A DNA stretch of 64,000 bases from Pithys albifrons albifrons (lineage: Eukaryota; Chordata; Aves; Passeriformes; Thamnophilidae), in contig NC_092460.1 of assembly GCF_047495875.1 (NCBI RefSeq), positions 6,748,520-6,812,519 of the forward strand, written 5' to 3'. Made by a program: the position numbers and the translations under genes. Of the stretch, positions 59,501-64,000 are shown in pieces. Below the pieces are notes generated by a model, which worked only from the letters and a program-made list of their open reading frames with translations, ran no database searches and was not told where the DNA came from. Position 1 is the stretch's first letter. Each line of letters opens with the position of its first letter.

Positions 59501-62500
59501 AAGAAGGGAAATTAGGACAACAGAAGTTGATGGGCTGAAAACTTAATTAACATGTTGGAAAACTTGACCTGAACTCAGGCTCTTTCCCTTTCTCTTTTCC
59601 TTTGTCACTATTGGTTTGGGTTTGATTTTTGATATTACTACTCAGAATAAGTTTTGCTCAGAAATTAGGAATAAATTATATCAGCTAAATGTCAGGCTAA
59701 TTTGTTAATTTTGTTGCAATGCAGTGGAAAAAGGATATAATTCCCCCATGCACCTTCATCTGGTTTACTCTGGGGCTCAGCTAATAGTTTTGCAGCACTA
59801 AAGTTTCAAGTAATCAAATTAACAACTCAAAAGGTTTTTCTTTGTCGTGTTCATCTGCTGTGATAGGATGGGGAGCAGCTCCTTGTGATACACTTGGAAT
59901 AACACATTGCTGCTGTCTTATTCTATACTCTGTTACATCCCAGCCCCTTCCCTCACTTTCTGTGGCAAACAAGCAACAGAATGACAAATAAAGCCATGGT
60001 TGCCTTTGTCAGCTCCAGCTTCTTGTGCTGCAGGCTAGAAGAAATACCCACATAATCATGCTACTGTCCCATATTTATTTAAAAATATTAAACTATTTAT
60101 AATGGAGAGGTCATCAGCATACAGCATTCATTAGCAAGGGCTCCAGGGAAGAGATGGCAGTGAGTGAAAAACACAAACACACTCTCCAAAAAAGCAGCAA
60201 AGAAGCATCCTTTGGAAATGTCAGGGCTGAGAAGCAATTAAAACCAGGAAAAGTTAAAATACAGTGAATTTCAATAGTCTGAGTGCTGCAGCAGCCAGCT
60301 CTGGCTGTCAGGAAAGTCATGGTGGGATTCCCATGGATGTAAGGATAGATGATAAGGTCTATGCTCACAGTAAAATGTAAATGGATTTTCTTTATGAAAA
60401 GGAGGATTAAATTGCTGCTTGTGCAGAGAACCAACAGCAATGTAGGAAGGCAGCAGGTTGGGGAGGGAAGGAGGGAGTGCTGGGTTCATGCAAGGGTTGT
60501 AGGATGCTGAGCTTCTCTCTGAACTGCAGGGTGGCTGCCAAGCTGCACACAGGTGAGTGTGAGGTTTCTGCCAGAAGCAGGCTAGAAAACATCACTTGAG
60601 GGGAAGAGGCTGCTTTGAATGACATTGTGAGAGTCCAGCATTGGCTTGGGCTGCTCAGCAATGGCCATTTGACCTTGCAAGGTGTTTCTGGGCATCACAG
60701 GGCAAGTGGGTGTCAGAGTGAAATGATAAAAGGAGGGAGTAGGAGGTGTGATCTCTTCTGGAATTGTTTCTGAGCAAACAGGAATTTGTCCAATAATGCA
60801 ATCTGAAGATACTTCATGCTACAGCAGTGCTTTTATAGCTCTTAGTCCCCTTCACTTCATCCATCATTGGACTCTGTTCAGAAGGATTGTTACACCTAGT
60901 GCCATCCTGTCCCTGCTCACTTTGCATGCAGGGAAATGCCAGTGTAGTCCTGAAGATCACAATTAGGATAATGAACTGAAAGAGGTCAGAAGAGATGAAA
61001 TATTCATCTTTGGCTTCACATGCCCTTTCAGAAATTAATTTGCATTGGGCAGTTACGTGGTACTTTTCTTTTTATATTTCCTTTTCTCATTCTTTTTTAA
61101 AATAGACGTGGATCACATCCAAAACCCAAAGTGCTCAGATGGGCTTTGAAGCTGTCTCTGGCTCTTTATGCTTCCCATTTTCTAGACTGTCTTCTGAAAA
61201 TGTTTTTAGAGATTTCTCACTCCAGCTTTTCCCTTACCTGCCCATAGGATTTTAATCATTTTAGTGACAACACAGTTGCAGCTGGTGCATAAGTGGCCAA
61301 AACAAAACCAAGAAATCTATTTTCCTTCCTTCTCCACCCCAAGGTCTTCCCTCTCTCTGGTTTTTGCCTTTGCTTTTTCTCCCCTCCTGTCTTGAAACTC
61401 CACTAAAAATTTCCCAGCTTTTAACAGTCCCTGCAGGCACAGAAGGAATGATCCTTAATTCCCAATTTCCATTCTACTGCCGGGCTCAGGGCACTTTTTT
61501 TCAATGCAGAATTATACAGAAATTCCTACAGGGACTTTTCACATCCATATTTCCTTGTAGCACTGCTGCTGAATCATCTAGGAACTGAAAGTTGCTTGGC
61601 TGGAGAGCAATGTGTTTTTATAAATTATCGACATGCTAAAATTGGCCCTGGTCCAAGACAAACTTTGTTCTTTGCTAATTTGCCTTGGGTCTAATCCCCA
61701 TCACAGTGAGGAGGATGAAGATGAGTCATCTCCAGCCGGTAAGGCTGGACGTTGGACCCAGTGATACACACAGGAGGTGGAAACTGGGAACATACATGCC
61801 AGGAGTGGATTTAGAGCCAAGATAGAAGTGCAAAGACAATTCTATTGGTTCAAATATTGTCTCCAAAGAGTCACTGGGGAGAAACAGCTCCCAGGAGCAA
61901 GTAATTCACTGCAGAAGCTGCGATGGGCTTCTTTTTCCCCATTCTGGTTCTCTGCTGGGCAGTGGACTGTGTCTGTCACTATACAATGCAATCTAGTTTC
62001 CATGGATCTGGATCTTCAACTAAAAGCTCATTTGATGCAAGTCAGGAGTGTTAAGACTTTATTCTACGGCAATAAAAAAGAAATGAGTCTGGCAGTAAAA
62101 GCGTGTTGAGGGATGTATGGAGATATGGTGTCCATCCATATGTGGTGCTGCATGGATGGATTTATTGCACAGGGTTTTGCGCAGTGGTCTTGGGATTGTG
62201 GAAAGCCTCCATGACGTCATGCTGGGAACTGGGAGTTGAGCTGTTCCTGCTGCGTGATGGGAGCCATATCCTGATTTATCCCCGCTGCGGTGGCTGCCTG
62301 TGACAGGTCTGGCAAGCTGCTGTCGGCAGAACCGTGCAGTGGATGCCGTGACCTCTGTGGGCAGAGCAGGAAGGTGGAGCTGCTTCCTCTTCGAGCCTGC
62401 CTGCCAGGGACATGATTCAGATTTTACAGCTAATTGACTCCACTGATCTTGCTGCCAGAAAGGGATAATATTCAATGAGTCGCTTGTCTTTCAATAGCTG

Positions 62501-64000
62501 CTGTCCAAAACCTTGCATGCACCTTATAAAACCAGTCCTGTGACTTGGCTGACTGGTTGCTCAGAGGCACAGACTCTCCCATGACCCTCCTGCATTTTAT
62601 TTTACTTGCTGCTTTGTGCCCTGCAACTATTCCATCACTTGGGAGGAGGTGGTGGCTGTGTGCTGAGTGACCCAAAGGAAGGACTTGATGTGATTCCCCC
62701 ATATCTTTCTGCTTCTGATTAAAGCCTCACTCCACAGAGGCTAATGAGCCTGGTGGAAATTAATGCCATCAGCCCCAGGTAGTAGGAGGAGCTTGACTCA
62801 AAGCTGACTGGAGCTCACTGGGAGCACTGGCTTGAAGCCCCATGAGCCCACATTCCTGTTGTGCTGAGGGCTCTGTGTTTTTGTGGACAGCCCTGAGCTT
62901 GCAGTTGAAAGGCATGATAAGAAGTCCATGTGGCAAACGAAAACCAAGCAGCCCATCCATCACTGAATCACAATGAGGGAGGAAATTCAGGAAACTTGTA
63001 AATACCACTCCAAGGAGGCCGGCATGTGCCACAAGGACAGGCTGGCAGTCGGACAAGCCCCAACACTGCTGCTGGTTTCTTGGTCTGCTCATCTGCCACC
63101 CAACTGGAGTTCATTTGTTAATGCTTCTTCCCAAAGCTGGCTCCCAGCAGAGCCACCTCTGAGCTGGCTTTCATCTCTGCACCGTGCTGGAGAGCAGTGC
63201 CAGACTGGAGCACGGACCAGTGAAGAGCCGACAGCTCCAGGATCCAGCCCCTCATTCTTTTGTGATGATGCTTGGAAAACACAGAGCAAACAATGCTGTA
63301 GGAATAACTTAGCCCACATACACTACAGAAGAGCTGTTCCCATGATGGTTGCTCAGTCCCTGACTAATTTAGCACACAGGATGGGCTGGCAGATTATGCA
63401 GCAAGACAGGCTAATTTGGGCCTGCGGTTCATGTGAAAGAATGACGAGACGGGCTGGGAGACAATGAGTGCTAATATTAGGACACCAGGCAGGGAGTCAG
63501 GAATCCTAATCCCAACTGCAACTGACCTGCTCCCAGGCCCCACATCCCCCTTTGATGCTGCCTGGAGAAAAAGAGCATCTCCCTTTATGTTTGCCTGAGT
63601 TAGCCCTGGGAGCTGTTTGTCCCAAACAAGACTTCTGGCTGTTATTCTATATAAATAATAAAGATCATAATCTTTCCATAGGGGGTATGGCATGGCAGGG
63701 GGAGTTCCACATATCAGAGCTGCTGCTTTTGTTGGCCCAAGCTCATATGTGCAATAGACGCTGTTTTAGCATAAAGATGCTCTTCTGGAACCAGCAAGCA
63801 AGAAGCTGATTGGGGATGTTTCTGTGAAGATACAGCATCAGACATCACCATGAATTCTTCTGCTCCAGTGCTTCAAAAAGCAAAATGGGGTTTGTATATC
63901 TTCCAAATCACTGAGTGGTATCTCGTGGTGTGTTAATTGGCTCTGCTTCTGAGAATATTTGTGTGTATGCTCAACTTTACACATGTGGCTTGTCTGATGC
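59501..64000. other. Non-coding DNA, nothing recognised
   Basis: No gene or repeat family is recognised up to the right end of the window. A T-rich segment lies near 61060-61100. The 164-codon plus frame at 62973-63467 and the 138-codon minus frame at 62059-62475 lack recognisable domains and overlap frames on the other strand. A small CpG-containing patch occurs near 62281-62351. Confidence 0.5.

Noticed and set aside
62973..63467. 164-codon plus-strand frame
   Set aside because: No domain recognised. It lies in a locally stop-poor, G+C-richer stretch with overlapping minus-strand frames.
1..64000. CRISPR arrays, operons, ribosome binding sites, insertion sequences or phage genes
   Set aside because: Nothing of prokaryotic character is present. 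The repeats and coding density are those of vertebrate non-coding DNA.

Overview
The window reads as vertebrate nuclear DNA, most likely from a bird. The evidence is its interspersed repeats: eight fragments of the CR1 non-LTR retrotransposon. Several carry the CR1 3' terminus (plus-strand text such as CCATTCTATGATTCT, or its reverse complement AGAATCACAGAAT). Two carry recognisable remains of the C-terminal part of CR1 ORF2. CR1 of this form dominates bird genomes and is also found in crocodilians and turtles. The scarcity of other repeat classes fits a bird best. The species cannot be named from the sequence.

I recognise no protein-coding exon, rRNA, tRNA or other RNA gene on either strand. 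The open reading frames are short, overlap on both strands, and show no conserved domain, codon periodicity or splice context that I can defend. The longest is 234 codons (5177-5881, minus) and is kept only as an item to check. The best overall description is a gene desert or the inside of very long introns.

Layout: 1-2299, plain non-coding; 2300-2494, CR1 (+); 2495-7361, non-coding with a 21-bp tandem duplication and the 234-codon frame; 7362-8168, the longest CR1 copy (-); 8176-17375, non-coding; 17376-17432, a 57-nt uninterrupted pyrimidine tract; 18905-19070 CR1 (+) and 19315-19645 CR1 (-), which face each other by their 3' ends; 21019-21064, a second pyrimidine tract; 22277-22298, a short interstitial telomeric repeat; 29419-29488, a 31-bp tandem duplication; 31738-32405, an unclassified stretch that might be an old LTR or other mobile element; 32990-33070 CR1 (-); 33664-33789 CR1 (+); 37600-37769 CR1 (+); 45605-45644, a 20-bp tandem duplication; 50837-50870, a T-rich tract; 51167-51218 CR1 (-); 51219-64000, non-coding with nothing recognised.

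Several AT-rich, repeat-free blocks with clustered homeodomain-type TAAT/ATTA cores or unusually retained CpGs (near 13.4, 21.2, 25.4, 31.3, 38.0, 48.0 and 49.3-49.7 kb) look like candidate conserved non-coding elements. This is inference only and needs a cross-species alignment. I found no evidence of a novel biological system here.
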